The notes under the pieces were generated by a model. It saw nothing but the letters and a program-made list of their open reading frames with translations, was not told the origin of the DNA and did not search any database. DNA of 64,000 bases from Lethocerus indicus (lineage: Eukaryota; Arthropoda; Insecta; Hemiptera; Belostomatidae): assembly GCA_019843655.1 (NCBI GenBank), contig JACDQD010000008.1:16154442-16218441 (forward strand), in the 5' to 3' direction. Each line of letters starts with the position of its first letter. The first letter of the stretch is position 1. The translations under genes were made by a program, and so were the position numbers. Positions 37,671-51,895 of the stretch are shown here, one piece after another.

Positions 37671-40190
37671 TCAGTACCGGGTTTTTTTTATCGTAAGCAA
37701 TTCTCAACAACATTTATATTTTTTATTTTTATTTTTGCATCTGTCTGAACATCTTGGCAATGTTTCACGTATGCGGAATATGGACATATAGAACAAGGGC
37801 TACTTGATACAAATAATTAATTAAATCTGTTTCACAACATTTATAATTACAAAATCATGCATGTGAATTTAGGTGCTCGAGATTTTCTATTTGTGTTACC
37901 GGGTACGATAATTTCATGACGTGTCTGAATTGTATATTAGGACATTGCGCTTCACGTTATATCCAAATTTCAGAACCCAAAATTTCTTTTCTGTTTCAGG
38001 TTGACGCGCATTCCTACTCCATATGCCTGAATTAGACACTTAAAATGGTTATAGGACCTGATATATATGTATTAAAACCTAGGAGGATTTTACGAAAACG
38101 TAATGTAATTTCTACAATTACTGGTATTTATAACACAATACCTTAAGACATGCTTTAGGTATCCTCTATGGCGCTTTCAAATTCTTACAATCCGCTTAGT
38201 GCCAGTAATCTCTACTGCAAACTATTCGCAGTTGGTTTCTCTGCGAGAGATTAACACACTTACAGACGTAGGTATACGCGAGGTTCCATAATTCGGGACA
38301 GGTGTGCTGTTACTCAACAATGCTCCTTCTGGTAGGACGCAATAGGCGTCTTCGCCATATGCCCCAAATCCCGAATTAGGGTTGGCGGCCACGGACCGGC
38401 TAGGCTAGGCGCCGGCCCCCTTCTGTCAAAAACACCGGGCGGAAGAGGCAGCAAACCGAGCATTATTTGCCGGGAACAGGGCCTCTCTATAACCCACCGG
38501 AGGAGCCGAGGGGGCGCCGGAAAAGGCGCCGACCAGGTCTATACCGTATCTCACTGTTGATGTTCCTGGTTAGTATTTGGGTCATAACATTTTCGAGACT
38601 CGGTCCCGTTTATCTTTTCAAAACATAACAGTAGGGTACACTAAGGTAAAATGGAAATTGTTTAACTGAACTAGCCGTTACCAAAATATTCATCGGTGCA
38701 CTGACTACAAGTGACTGTACGCCACTTAGACGGAATATATGGGATTAAATCCCCAAAACATTTTACACACGCATTTCGCCATGTTCATCAGTCATCAGTG
38801 ACCACTATACTAAGACTATGTTAGCAATATAATTTTCTCATGCAGCCTGCCTAAATCAGAAGATACTCATTCAGTCACACGCCTATTATAGTGTTCGTTA
38901 CCTGAAAGTTGTTTCGTTTCGGGGCGGCGAGACGAAGATAGACAAATATTACCCTCGAAAGTGGTAAAATACAAACGAAGAAGTCAAAATGGATCCGGAT
39001 ACGTATAGGCACATGGGGGATTTTGAACCCTGCACGCCTCCACAAGCAGCCTTCTGTTCCTTTAATGGAGCATCTGGAAACAAGGTTGGGAAAAATGGGT
39101 AAACTCCCAGGAAGCCGGGAGTTCGTCGACCCAGAAGATAGGCAGGCCCGGTTATCCCAGCCTCACCCCTGTCTCAGGTAAGTTTTTTCCCAACACTCCC
39201 TCTATTAGGTCGGCTCTCATCTGTTCCGTCAATAAGTTCATTGTAAACAATAATTTAATGAACAGTCAAGTTTAAAATGCAGCACTCAGCTGAATATGAA
39301 TTCCAGAGCTACTCGAGAGATAACATTGACCTGCAGAATACGTAACGCAGAACTTTCAGGGAAGTGTTCTAAAACTATTACTCTTTCATTATTATCAACC
39401 AGAGCAATATTACAAAATTAATTAAAGAAATTTTAACTAAACATATTCATAAACAAAAAATTATACAAACGTGAGTAACGAGGCTTGAACATCATTGCAC
39501 TATATAAATAAAAAACAAACAAAAAACACATGGTATATTACTTGCATACACATTAAATAGTTAATGTTCGTTAGCCAACATAAAATTATAAAAATATTGA
39601 AATATAATGTAACGAAATAAAAATTTGTATAAATGTATAAATATATGTATTTCAGTCTAGAAAAGAGTACCCTAATCGAAACACGTAGCAATTTAATACG
39701 TTCCATGTATATACGATAAGCAACTTAAGGTTGATTTTAAGTATCCTGTTTACATAAAGAGGGAGTAAGGGGAAAATAAAGGCGCGGAATCAGGAGGCTA
39801 CCCTATGCGTAAGAATGCATAAAAAGTATTTTCCGCAATTTTGTTGGAGCGGGGCATTATTATTCATTACGTGCCTTCCATAGGAATGACTCCATTTTCT
39901 CTTATGTTCTTGAGTTTAGAAAAAAAACACCCGATTTCAATGCATTCACCCGGTACTAAAAAGTAACATTTTGCAAGTGGGCATTGCTCAACAGTGGATG
40001 TCCGTGTATTTTTGAAGTAATTTGATATCTCACCGAAGGCTTACCAGATAATTAAGTAGCAGTGAAGTATAATATGCTGAAATTGTACAAAAATGAATTC
40101 TTCTGATTATTTAATAGGCGGTAATTCTCCAATAATATTAATATATGTGACTTTGTTGGTTCTGCGACATTAAAAAATATTACCTACGTA

Positions 40191-40194
<4 letters not shown>

Positions 40195-40264
<70 letters not shown>
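40195..40264. repeat. (TA)35 microsatellite
   Basis: An uninterrupted run of 35 TA units (70 bp), the longest simple repeat in the window. It is self-complementary, so it can extrude cruciforms, and its length is liable to sequencing or assembly error. No gene or transposon boundary is visible next to it. Confidence 0.98.
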
Positions 40265-40267
<3 letters not shown>

Positions 40268-41878
40268 GATTACTTCTTGAATTCGATATTAAAATTATAC
40301 ATTCTTCAGTTTTCTCATTCCATCATTACCCACTTGAGGGATAAGCGGATATTATTAGGTACGCAAAGTCCTTTTCTGATCATTAAAATACAATTGTTTC
40401 GTGGTAAAAGAAATTATTATGGTCTGAAAAAGAAATGTTAATAAGCGATACCGAAGGATGTTATGACCAATTACGGAAAATAATGACACACATAAGTCAA
40501 GCTCAAACATTAGACCGTCTAATAGCCCTTTCTAAAATCTAAATGAGTCCCTTAAATTCTTGACCCATTTCGATTCTCCGATAGTTTTGGAATACTTTCT
40601 CCACCGCAGTACTCTAGAGACTTATGAGCTACTCCAAACGAGGTTATTCTAAATGAAATACACCTGGTGAGAATTACAAGGAAAATATTTCAGTTGAAAC
40701 AGGAAAACGCTTGTAGTTTCTGAAATTGGAGTGAAGTTAACGGGTTGAAGTAGATGATTCACTACAATTATATTTCCAGTGTACGCCAATAATTCTTAAG
40801 TTTCATATGATAGTCTACACTATGTTATACACTATAACAGGGCTGGGTTTTGGCGTTCCGCATTTACCAGTTTCCCATATTTGTTTTACGAAAAACGATA
40901 ATTGCAATTTGTAATTTAGGCATTTTATTCATATGTTTCTGCGCCCGAAAAATAAAATTATGTGAGAATCCTTGTATTGTATTTTTTAAACTACAGTGTT
41001 ATTACATGAAATTAATCAAACGATGTTTACAAATTTACGCCCCATCAAGGACAACTCACTTTCACGAATTAATTTCTGATATTCAAATTAATTTTTTTCA
41101 TACTCTTTTTTATGTTTGACATATATATCTGTCAGTACGTATGCAATGGTGGGGTTAGAAAACAGATTAAGGATGCTCACGTTTTTCCGAATCCCCAGAC
41201 GCCCCCAATACACAAAAAGGATCACAAAAGAAGTCGACCCGAAGAACCAAATAAAATGTCGTTAAAATTCGTCTTGCACTGTTGTGCAACAGAAGCAGGC
41301 CTGCTCCTGCTGGCAACTCTTTGGCATTTTAAATCTCGTTTACGACCGCAAAAATAAACAAACGGACGGATCCAGTAAGGAGAGGGACTGCTGAGTCTGC
41401 ACGCATCTTACATAATACCCACAGCTGAATCTCAAGTCGGGCCTTAAGCAGGGATCATGTTCAGGATCGAGTTTTGGGATACCTGCCTAAAAAGTAAACA
41501 CTTTTCATAAACTTCTTGCCACAATATGAAACCTATGCCAGTTGGAATGGTAAAACGACTATTTATTTGCTGTAAATTTATGGCAGGTTTGTTTTCGTGA
41601 ATTTCAATTGTACAGAATATTTTTTTGTGCACTGTAAGATTAAAATTAGCATTATAAGATTAAAAACTAAAGGACAATGCGATTACAAAATTTTAGACGT
41701 TATTTCGCGTGAAGTTTATATAAAATAAAACCGGGTGATAAGAAGTATAAACCTCATCAAAACAAAAATGTTAACTTAACTAAAAAATAATTTTTTTAAC
41801 TTCCGAAAATACACGCCCTTAAGAACATCAAATCTTGCTCATTTATCATAAACAAAAATATTATAATTACTTTTCCAG

Positions 41879-41981
41879 GGAGGACGTTAATTCTGAAATT
41901 TGTCAGGATGATACAATTCAACGAAGAGACAAGGAGATACTGGAAATTGATTCATCTTCAGACTCATTCCATCCGACTTGA
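41879..41981 (+). other. Candidate small terminal coding exon (acidic peptide)
   Basis: Preceded by an acceptor TTACTTTTCCAG (ending 41878). One base completes the split Arg codon from 25864; the frame then reads EDVNSEICQDDTIQRR followed by DKEILEIDSSSDSFHPT and a TGA (41979-41981). AATAAA at 42050-42055 would serve as a polyadenylation signal. Joining to 25818-25864 gives a 49-residue acidic product across a 16-kb intron. Matching phase has a one-in-three chance of arising at random; no homology was recognised. Confidence 0.2.
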
Positions 41982-44900
41982 ATGTTCGGGTATGATATTT
42001 TCCGGGACAGGTATGCAAAAGACACACCGGAGGCGATTCTACAAACAAAAATAAAAGTAATACCGACAATATTCTGCAAACTCGGCCCGTCTAATTTTCC
42101 CCAGTCGAAATTATTATTATTACGTAGAGCGATTGGAAAATGGCGGACAAAATTGGGTGTTTCCCAAGGATAACTATTTAAATTAATTATGACCCCCATT
42201 CGCTAAAATAAAAAAAATGGGCTGTAAAATATCTCGGGCGGTGGCTTGGGACTAGTTGTTTTCTCAGTTCAAAAAACATACCCGTTATTAAGCCTCAATT
42301 TGCGCTCGAAAATGGTGGCACCGAATTATTAATAAGACAAATATAGCGGCGGCATATTATGCAAATTTGTACAGTCCGGCCTCTTCGAGAAATGTTTCAC
42401 ATACTATTTCAAACTAGATATTACTTGATTTTCAACGGAAATGGAAGTACTTCAAATTTAGTCCCCCGACTGAACTTACCAAGCATATTAGAAAATATCG
42501 AATTTATTTATTAAGAACAAATTGTGATGCGCAGTCGTACACTTGATGTTTCAGGACAATTCTCATCGTTTCAAAATCACTCATGAGGAAAGTCAAAACA
42601 ACAATTACCAACGCAAACAATACCTCTCCAAATGCTTTCTGACTCAAGTGAATAAATCTAGTTGTACAAAATATGGTACCCGTAATTTATAAGGTAGATG
42701 GAGGATACAGAAAATAAAGGTCCGACAAATTAAGAGAATTCACAACTTAATTACACTTACGCTACCTACGTATACGTCATGTCAAACATACATGGTTTCT
42801 CTACCACGCATTGCAATTAAATTCCATTAATACATTTCCTTTGTGCTTATGTTATAAATATAAATTTATATGTATATATAAATTGCTAGAAGAGTGACGG
42901 TAGCTTAATTAATAGTTCTGAAGTGGATTCTGAATGGCTATTGAGTTAATTGCTGGCCAAAATTAGAGCCGAGGTGAACGTCCTAGCGACCCCTCTTCCT
43001 TTTATACCGAGTCTCAACGATTATTGTAAATTTAAACTGAAGATTGGACGATTCGTAGACTCATTTTACTTGCAGACCATTAGTCCTCCATACTTTCTAC
43101 GATTGGGTTATGTTTACTTTAACTCTAGGAGTCAATAACTCCGTAAGGAAATTATGTCCATTAATTAGTAGTGAAGCAGCTATTGAACATTCCAATTAAT
43201 TAATTTTAATTAACTGAACAACAAGACAAACTGAACATTCAGTATGAATTCGATGTTGAATCTTGATTGAAGAATGTTTCCTACAACCAAGAATTTGTTC
43301 AATATTTCCTGTATACAGTACCCACTGAAATTACCATACACCTATATCGGAATAGATGGAAGCCTACAACAATTTTTGTACTTAAAAATACTACCGCGTT
43401 TTTTTAAATATTACAGTACTTTTATTAGGCAGCCTTTAAAAACTCTTAAATTGTATTCTTCTCTAAATCTTAGTAGTTGTGAGGGTGAGTTGCTTAGTGT
43501 TATAATTCCGTTTGTAACTTACCATATGTATAGTTAATGCAGTATATATTAAAATATTGTATATTAACTTATTATATATTCAATTATTTTTAAAGCACAC
43601 ATTAACCAAATGTAAACGGAAGTCTGAGGCCTAAAGCCTAACGAATCACGTAAATACAATAACCAAAATATGATATCAGGCATAACACGAATGAACTGCG
43701 ATAGAAAAATAAAAATATATCTTGTCCGGTCACGATGGATCTGAAAAGGTGTTTCCTTCGGGGGCCCGACAGGTGAATGGCCTAGGTTCCCCTTTTCCGT
43801 ATGCCCAAGGGTCGCTTCTTCTTCTTATATTTATGTGTGTTATATTGGAAGGGTTCGAGTTTTTTGCCTCTCCTCCGGCCGAAGGGCGAAGACCCGGCCA
43901 CTTTCGGTTTCAAAACGAGGAAACGCGGAGTCCGGAGTGTATTAAATATGACCGATCGTAAATTTTCGGTTTATTGAAAGGGCCCCGAAATATTATTGAG
44001 GGGTCGTCGGCCCAGCATTTTCCGTAGAGTCAGGCTTCCATGAGACCCCAGGTTGGAATAGAAAAGGCTTGGAATACCTTGAAATTGTTCTAATATCGTT
44101 ACATCAGAAAACTGTCCCTTTCCTGGGACGAAAAATGAAAACTTATCACTTTCGAATGAACTGTCATTCTCCACTTACTCGGCACCAGTCTTGCATCAAG
44201 TAACGATTAAGAAAATAACGGCGATTTCGGAATTCATCTAAATTCAGATTGTGTCATCACTATATCAAACGACTCGTTAATATTATTTTATTTTATCTCC
44301 CTGCTGTATTATTCAAATAAAGAAATAATTAGTTGGATCGCGTGGGAACTTTCCGCCGTTCAATGCAGGGAGGTCGCCAACCTGGTGCTCGCGAATTCAT
44401 GACCCTCTAGCATTAGGTTCATGCTAAATAAAATTGGCACGCTTAATAGTTCCAGTTCAGGGAACTATAAAGCTTCAAAAGCATGACACTAAAACAATTT
44501 CAAGGATTACCTTCAATAATTATAGGTACTTATTTATTACACAATTCTCTTATTTTTTAGAAGTATATGTAAATTTCATTCCGTTTTCCAGATATTATCC
44601 CACAGCGATAAATCACAATCTTTTATTCGACGCAGAAATTTCCTTTACAATGCTAGACTACGTTTGTAATGGTTATTTATAAAAATTAATTTTGCTCGTT
44701 TTTAACGTGCATGAAAAGTGTTATTATTTCCAGTTAGATAATTGAACTTCAAAGATAAATTTTCTATAAAATCCAAAAGGTCATGTGAAAACATTTTCTT
44801 TTAAGTTTTCATTTTAAATTACGGCCGCGGTATATTATGAAGGGAAATAATAAATTTAACAGACCGGAAAAGGTTAAAGCCGTGCGACTTTGTTTATCTG

Positions 44901-47627
44901 TATATACTTCTTCTTCTACACAAGGGATGAATTTTATTTCAAAACATGCAGCACGGTCATGCCAGACAATTACTATACCAAGCAAATAAATTTTCAATAA
45001 TGTAAGCAATGAATTACATCTAGTACATAAAACCTAGCTGAATTTAATATTGCTCGATAAGAAACATTGCAAAGGTGAATCACCGACGCCAACACATTGT
45101 ATAAATGAAAGTATCATGAATGGAACGAGCTAGTGGTTGCATTAATGAGTTGTAAATAAGACAAAATGTTATTTGCAGCCTCAATAAATTATTTATAATG
45201 TAAAAGTACCGTTTGAACGTCAACACTCAATTGGTAATGTGCAGTCAACATTCTAAGAGTTATCAATGATACACTACCCACTGATGTAATTTACAAGACC
45301 TAAATGCTAGAGTTGGATATTTGAATGACATTAAGACAATTTAATGAGAAATGTGAGTGGCAAAAATTCTATATCTCGACTGGCTTAGAACATGTGAAAT
45401 GTTTTATTTTAAATAATTCATTACTCGACGTCATGAATTGGTGAGCCATTACATAGCTTACGTTTCAAGGAACATAATGTACTTTTATATGCAACAGAAC
45501 ACATATATTTAATTACTATAAGGTTTGATATATTAAAATAGTGATCCAAAAAGGTAAATCTTAATAATATTAAGTAAGAATGTGGTAACTGAAAGGGACA
45601 CGTACAGCGGGTACTAGATAGCATTTTAAATTAATATCTATATATATCGAAGTGCATTTCAAACAAAGAAACATTCTTCTTTCGAAGGTCTCCAGAATTT
45701 ATTATTTTAAAAATATCACTAAGGACTAACTTACGCCTGGTCAATAGGTCCTTTTATTTTACCTCGCTCTAGAAAGGGAAAATTCATAATCACGCGTTGC
45801 TTTTAACCTTATGCCGAAGTCCCGTTCATCGCCTCTTGGCACTTTTCAATAAGCTTAAATATCCTTGAGAGGGTGGATAAGTCCAATGCGAGCACAATAG
45901 GTCAGATTCCGGGAAACGTCAGGGGGCAGCCCCCCCACACTGTCCCGAGGACTAGCCCTAAGTGTACCCTTAACGGTGTCCATCGTAATTCGCTACTCGA
46001 GATACCGACCCTTATGAATGAAAGGGCTGAACTGTTTACACTCCTCGACGGCACTGCAGATAATTAATATGAAGCTTATCTAAGCCTAATTACAAGCTTT
46101 AAACGTTTGACAGTATTCCACCTTTCGCGCTCTCCGATCCAATACTCTTCTGACGTAACCGCCGACAAATCCCTTTAATATTCCGCCACCTTAGACACGC
46201 GGCGACCTTTCACAATTCCGATTAGGAAGGCGAAACTCGCGAGAAAACAAATTGCAGTATTTTTACGGAGGATCTTCCGCAACCAAAACTGCATTCCAAA
46301 GATCAAGACACCTAATCACTTCGATTCTACTCATTACCTATTCACCATTCGGACGCGATTTAATAATTTTTTCTTGCAGGAATTATAAAACAAACTATCA
46401 TTTGATATAAAGAACGTGAAGAAGGTGACGCTATGTTAAGTGAATGCTTAGTAAAACATTTTATTATTTTAGTATAACAAACCAATATATATGTTTACAG
46501 TTAAATTATGAGATTATTTATTTTCTAATTTATTTCTTAGTCATACAAAGAACAGCTCTATTATTTTTTTAAATTATCCATAATCTGAAGGAAAGATCCT
46601 GGCTAGATCCATCGATGTAATGTCGTGGATATCGGTACGCTTCGTACGGTAGCTAAAACGATAAATCACAGCTATTACCGTCAGTCGTCCAATAAATAAC
46701 GTCGATACCGGCGGGCAGTAAGAAACTCAAAGCGGCGATCGCATAAAGAAACCGGAGATGCGAGGGATACCGGCCGAGCGGAGCGGGCTGAAATATCGAG
46801 CCGGCGACGACGGAAGGCCGCTAAGATTTCAGCCGGCCGACTATCGGGTGTGTCTGCCCCAAGAGATGACTTCATATCTCACCTCGGCCACCTCCCCCTA
46901 TCACCCCAGACCTATTAGTTCCGTTAAGACAATTTTTTTTTCTTCTTTCCCTTTTTTCCGTTGGTAATCCGTGACCGTGTCCGTGAACCTGCAGCCGCCA
47001 CGAGCGAAATGCAGAGCAGACAGCGTTACTGTCGCCTAATTTAACAGCCCGAAGAGAAATGAAGGTTATTCAAAACGCGAGAACAATGGAGAGTCTGCCC
47101 CGGACACCTATATTGGGGAGTTTCAGCTGAAATAAATACCGTACAAAAATGTCTTCCAGTGCGCAGATTCATCGGCACACTTTATATATGACAATGTTAA
47201 GTGCGCTAAATAAAACATTGAGACAACACAAAGTCTCATTTTGAAACTTTATTGATTGCCCTTTCTTGTGTTACGGTTCTCAAGCACAACCCAGCGGGAC
47301 GACATACCCTGGTGAAACTAAGCAGTACTGTTGTCTACCTGTAAGCCAATTTCCTATTGTTTCAACAATCGAAACAACATTTGAGTTCCTATTTCTCAAC
47401 GTTACCATATTTTTGTAGACGTATCTACAACCGCGAAAGTACGATATTGCAGAGTAACACAATTTCGAGTGAAAATTTCACGAACCCGGTAAGGAAGGTC
47501 ACTTCTGATTGCAAGACTTAGGTCTCCCCCAGTTAATTTTGCTTCAGGATATTCTTGGCCGGATGCAATTTCGGCGTCGAAACGATTTTAGTGAGTAAAA
47601 CGAAATGCACTAAAGGCCGGACGGAAT

Positions 47628-47638
47628 CGAAACCGGTC
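47628..47638 (+). repeat. Hammerhead-family 3' core (CGAAACCGGTC)
   Basis: An 11-base match to GAAA, palindromic stem III and cleavage site. GCACT (47607-47611) and AGTGC (47642-47646) flank it and could form stem I, but the CUGANGA box between them is absent. It is either an old remnant or coincidence. Confidence 0.25.
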
Positions 47639-50600
47639 CAGAGTGCTCGCACGAAGGCGGAAAAAAGACTCGTAAATTTAATGACAGTGGTTTCCGACTC
47701 CCCCGGCTGTCATTATGGTCAATCTTTCTCCCATTACCCCTTCACAATGCCTGACCCCTCCTGATATGAGTTTGGACTCCGAATCACAATCGGAGACCGA
47801 CCCGTTCTCCCATTTAATTCATAACTGAATACCTGAAAGTACCTAACCCCTACTCTTAGGACTTACTTCTGGGCTATGTTAACGAACAAGCCGGCCATGG
47901 TACAATCTCTGCGTTGCCCTTCAACTAGAGGACAGGACTAACATATGAATAAAAGACAAAATCTCTATTCTCTGACCGAAACCTACAAATGTATACGCAT
48001 TCTCTTACTCTAAAAAGCCAATGCTGTACAAATTTTGCAAATGCTGTGCAACTATAACCCAATGATGATCAGTAGTGAGCACTATAATTGATTGTGCACC
48101 TCTTGTATCTATATAACCTTTTAGAAAATCAGTAAGAAGATTTCCTGCGAAAATCGAACTAACCACGTGTTCCAAGCTGACGACAATGAGTTCCGGTTTT
48201 TGTGAACTCCTTAGACAAAGATCGCGATATGAAACTTGATTGAGTATGCATTTCCTCTAAATGCTTCATACTCCATATTATGGGGAACTTAAAGAACAAG
48301 ATATAAATTTAAGAAACGTTAAATTATTCATATGGTTACTCTGTTCCGTACACGCGAGGCGATGAGCAGAATGCAAATGGCTACAGGCGCGGTTGAACAA
48401 TATTAATTACTCTACTTTACATCAAAGAGGAATCGGCCAAACGACTACGCTTCAGTTTTTCTCGACTGAATTTAAAAATATAAATTGTTCGTTTATATAT
48501 CCTCAATTTCTTTTTCTGCTAAAGATTAAAAACTAAGAACATTTTAAAGGTATTATAAGCCTAGAATTTCAATAATTGTTACTCCGTTTTCTGCTTTATC
48601 TCTGCGGCGACTTTAATGCCAGTTTTATCTGAATCCACAGCTTCGATCTGCCTAATCATAAATAATTCCTATCATTACCTCCTGTCCAGGCATGAATAAA
48701 TATGAATATCTACAAGAAGAAAAGTGGATTATTTATTGTCTTTATTTATTACGGAGTATGTTTTCATTGAATGAAATTTTGTTAGTAGCTTTCAGATCGG
48801 ATGGCCAGGATAAAAGTGATTTTATTAGCAATTCAAATTTTTCAAGACTGCATTTAATTCCAACCGGACCAAGCAGGAGTGTCACTGCTTCATTCAGTCA
48901 CCAAAAAGTAAAACGAATCTAAATCAATTCATTTTGTGACAAACAAAAGACAATTTAAGAAGTAATTAAAAATGTAAGTAAATAATATAATATCACGTTG
49001 TTTTATATTGTCACGTGATATAAATATATATCATCAAGGCAGAAATTGATGCGCTTCTGAACCAAGCAACTGTGGGAAAATGAGCGACGGCCTTTTATCC
49101 TAGGTTCCGAAAGGGTTTCGCCCTTCGCATTGTCAGGGATAGGCGGAAAGGTCGAATAAAAATGACGAGGGGTGTCAACGACTCCGGATTGAAACGATGA
49201 CAGAATGGAAGGGGGTCGTAAATCGTGACTTCGAGTGTGGCCCAAAAGGAGTTGTGGGGGTTGTTTACCCCACAGGGGTTTTCCTCGGTCTCCGACCGCA
49301 GTCCAAGCAAAGCGCCGCAGGAAGCCGTCTTGCCCCTAGGTTCGAACCCCTTTGAAATTAATAAGGTTGTTCAAATATATATGCTAGCAATAATGCTAGT
49401 TACATACAAGCTTCTTACAATGTACAATATTTTCGATACGGGAATTGCAACATTATAGAATTCTTTATGGTTTCAGACATAAAAATTCATAATATACTAT
49501 ACGATAAATCAACCAATTTACTATAAATTTTTAATGTATGACATAGTCCTTAAGACTTTAAATAAGGCCTCATTTACCGATAGGCCTTGGCTAACATTAT
49601 TCTAATGACCTTTCATCACGAAAATTTAACTGTCAATCAGTTAGAGTTCATCTTGAAATACTTAATTACTCTCGAAATATAATATTTCCTCTGGACCCGA
49701 TTAAAAGAAGTTAAAAGTGAATTTGGTTTGAACGCAATAGGAAGCGGAATAAAATGTATGATGGAATGACGGATGAAGAATGAAGTCGCATGAATCACAA
49801 TAATCATATATTCCGATTGATTCACAAACAGTCGCATACTCATTGCACGTGCTAACATTCCTGTGGCTCCTTGTCTTGAGGTTGTATTCAATTAACATTA
49901 CATATGATTAATATTTGATTACAGTACATTTTATGACTGATTAATCTACGAAGGTCCTCGTGAGTTCATTATATCGTGAGCAATTTTTTTTATCCAAGAA
50001 AACCATGAAACAAATGTTGCCAATATTTGGAGCACGATTTTGTAAATAACATGCTCTAATTAGTCCTCAAACGAATATCATACTAATCATACCTGCAGTT
50101 AAGCTATGACTTAGATTATAAGAGAAAAGTTTTCCTTTAAATTTGAGGAATTAGGGCATATCAGTATTTGTCGCATTATATATAATTTAAATGCGGAAAA
50201 GTACGCTTTCTGAAACAAGAGAAGATTCCAGAGTTATATTGAGGGGTAGTATGGTAAATGAAATATATAAAATTAACTGTATTAAATATTTAAACCACAT
50301 TTAGCCGATTAGTTTAGAACTCATTTCCAATCCTTAAGAAAATATTACGCTCGGTTTTGCGCCCGCGGCTGGCGTGGGAAAGAATTTTCAATTTCCATCA
50401 AGAGTTCAGCCATCCGTGATAAATATAATGGGCAATTCACAAGACAGACCGAACTAAATAAGAAATGTATACGCACAACGATTTACTACCCGAGCCGAAT
50501 TAATTAGGACGTGATTTAAAAGTGGCCAAAGGCATAAATTATCAGCTTTAACATGTTAAATATCAACAAAATTGAAGAAATAAAAGCGGATATTACGTTT

Positions 50601-51866
50601 AACTAACTAAATTTGGTTAATAAAATTCAATTTAATATCCGATTATTTTTTCAACTATATAATCAACTTTGGTAAATATTTCAAGGCAGATCTCCTTTGC
50701 CACCCGTCTATATTTTTATGTATGAAATGTATTCAAACTAATTCCAGTAGAGTAGAATTATCCGCTCGATGTTAACAGATTTTCACTAAGTTGTACTGAT
50801 CCCAAGGCTAATTGGAGACCACATATTATACACGGACTCACAGGGTATTCTATTGAGGGCCTTCCGGCGTCAACCGAGAGTGCATTACCTATCTCGTTAG
50901 TAACCGACGATAGTGCCGTAAGTACTGCATTAGAGGCACTCCCGTAACGATCAGTGTCACCGGAAAAAATCTTTATAGGAGCAGACAGTAAATTCTTGAT
51001 AAGTGTATAACAGTCGGACAGCGAGACAAATAATACATATATATATAACAGCTGCACCATCACCGGCACAGTGTTTTATTACTTATTTAACAGATGACGA
51101 TAAGGATTCAGATTCGGACTACTTGATACCGATTCATTACCCTGTCGGTAGTTATTGTTATAATTTAATTTAAGAGAACATTTACAACGCAAAGTAAAAA
51201 CTTAAATTATCGGATTGGCTTATTAAAATTGATTGTTCTGAGATATTTATTGAGATATAAATTATTTTAAACACGAATGCATGTTTTTTCAGACAACGAT
51301 TACATTAATTGGCGAATTGCCTATTCTAATTTTTGTTAAAGGATGATTTCTCCAACTATAAAACCAGTTGAAAACCTTTAATCCGTAGTAAAAACGGATT
51401 GGGCAATTGTGGTGGGCGCCGGTGCCTCTTCTGCATTCGTCCGGCGTCATTTTCATACGGCGTCCCGGGGAGGCAGCGATGCCGTTAGAATCGACAAACC
51501 GCTCCCCGACACATTGTGTCCCTCTATTTGCATTCCGTTTATGACTCGGACCTGTTCAAAGCGCCATTCGGACATCTTTCGGCGTCCTGGAGTCAATTGA
51601 AATAGGTTGGTAAGTTCACGAGGCAACCTTGACGCGCTCTCTCTCTTAACACTCTGACATCCCAATTCCTTTGCGTAATTGTTAAAAAGGAGCCCTTAGG
51701 TTTGTTGGGCACGTTTCGTTCGTTGACGACTATATTGGTGGAGTGTATTTCATTTGTCTCTAACGAGTTAGGGTATTAGTAATCAATCATAAGAGTATTA
51801 GATTGCTTAGATTTAGCTTTTACAAGTGGAGAAACCCACGACTCGTAAATAGGTCAGCTGGACATT

Positions 51867-51895
51867 CCTCCTCTGGAACATTCCAGACGAGGAGG
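51867..51895. repeat. Stem-loop with 12 pairs and a 3-nt bulge
   Basis: CCTCCT+CTGGAA (51867-51878), a 2-nt loop CA, TTCCAG (51881-51886), bulge ACG, then AGGAGG (51890-51895). The 2-nt loop is sterically tight in RNA, so extrusion as DNA or opening of the last pairs is more likely. Confidence 0.65.

Larger units (their letters stand above)
37680..46700. other. Mostly AT-rich gene-free DNA including the TA tract
   Basis: A GC patch at 38280-38550 is followed by a moderately GC-rich segment at 38980-39180 with two overlapping open frames. One starts at ATG 38989 and encodes MDPDTYRHMGDFEPCTPPQA onward; the other runs to a perfect donor CAG|GTAAGT at 39177/39178. Frames of 80-90 codons at 40850-41357, 43274-43537 and 44434-44682 lie in AT-rich DNA, with no recognised domain. 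A GC hairpin GGGGGCAGCCCCC lies at about 45922-45936. Confidence 0.45.

Noticed and set aside
38775..38800. Minus-strand CTGATGA followed closely by GAAA
   Set aside because: Only seven bases separate the two boxes, too few for a stem II with a loop, and no cleavage triplet follows.
49265..49355. tRNA-like B box (GGTTCGAACCCC) near 49339
   Set aside because: The five-pair T stem does not form (third pair fails), and no A box or acceptor stem is found at tRNA distances.
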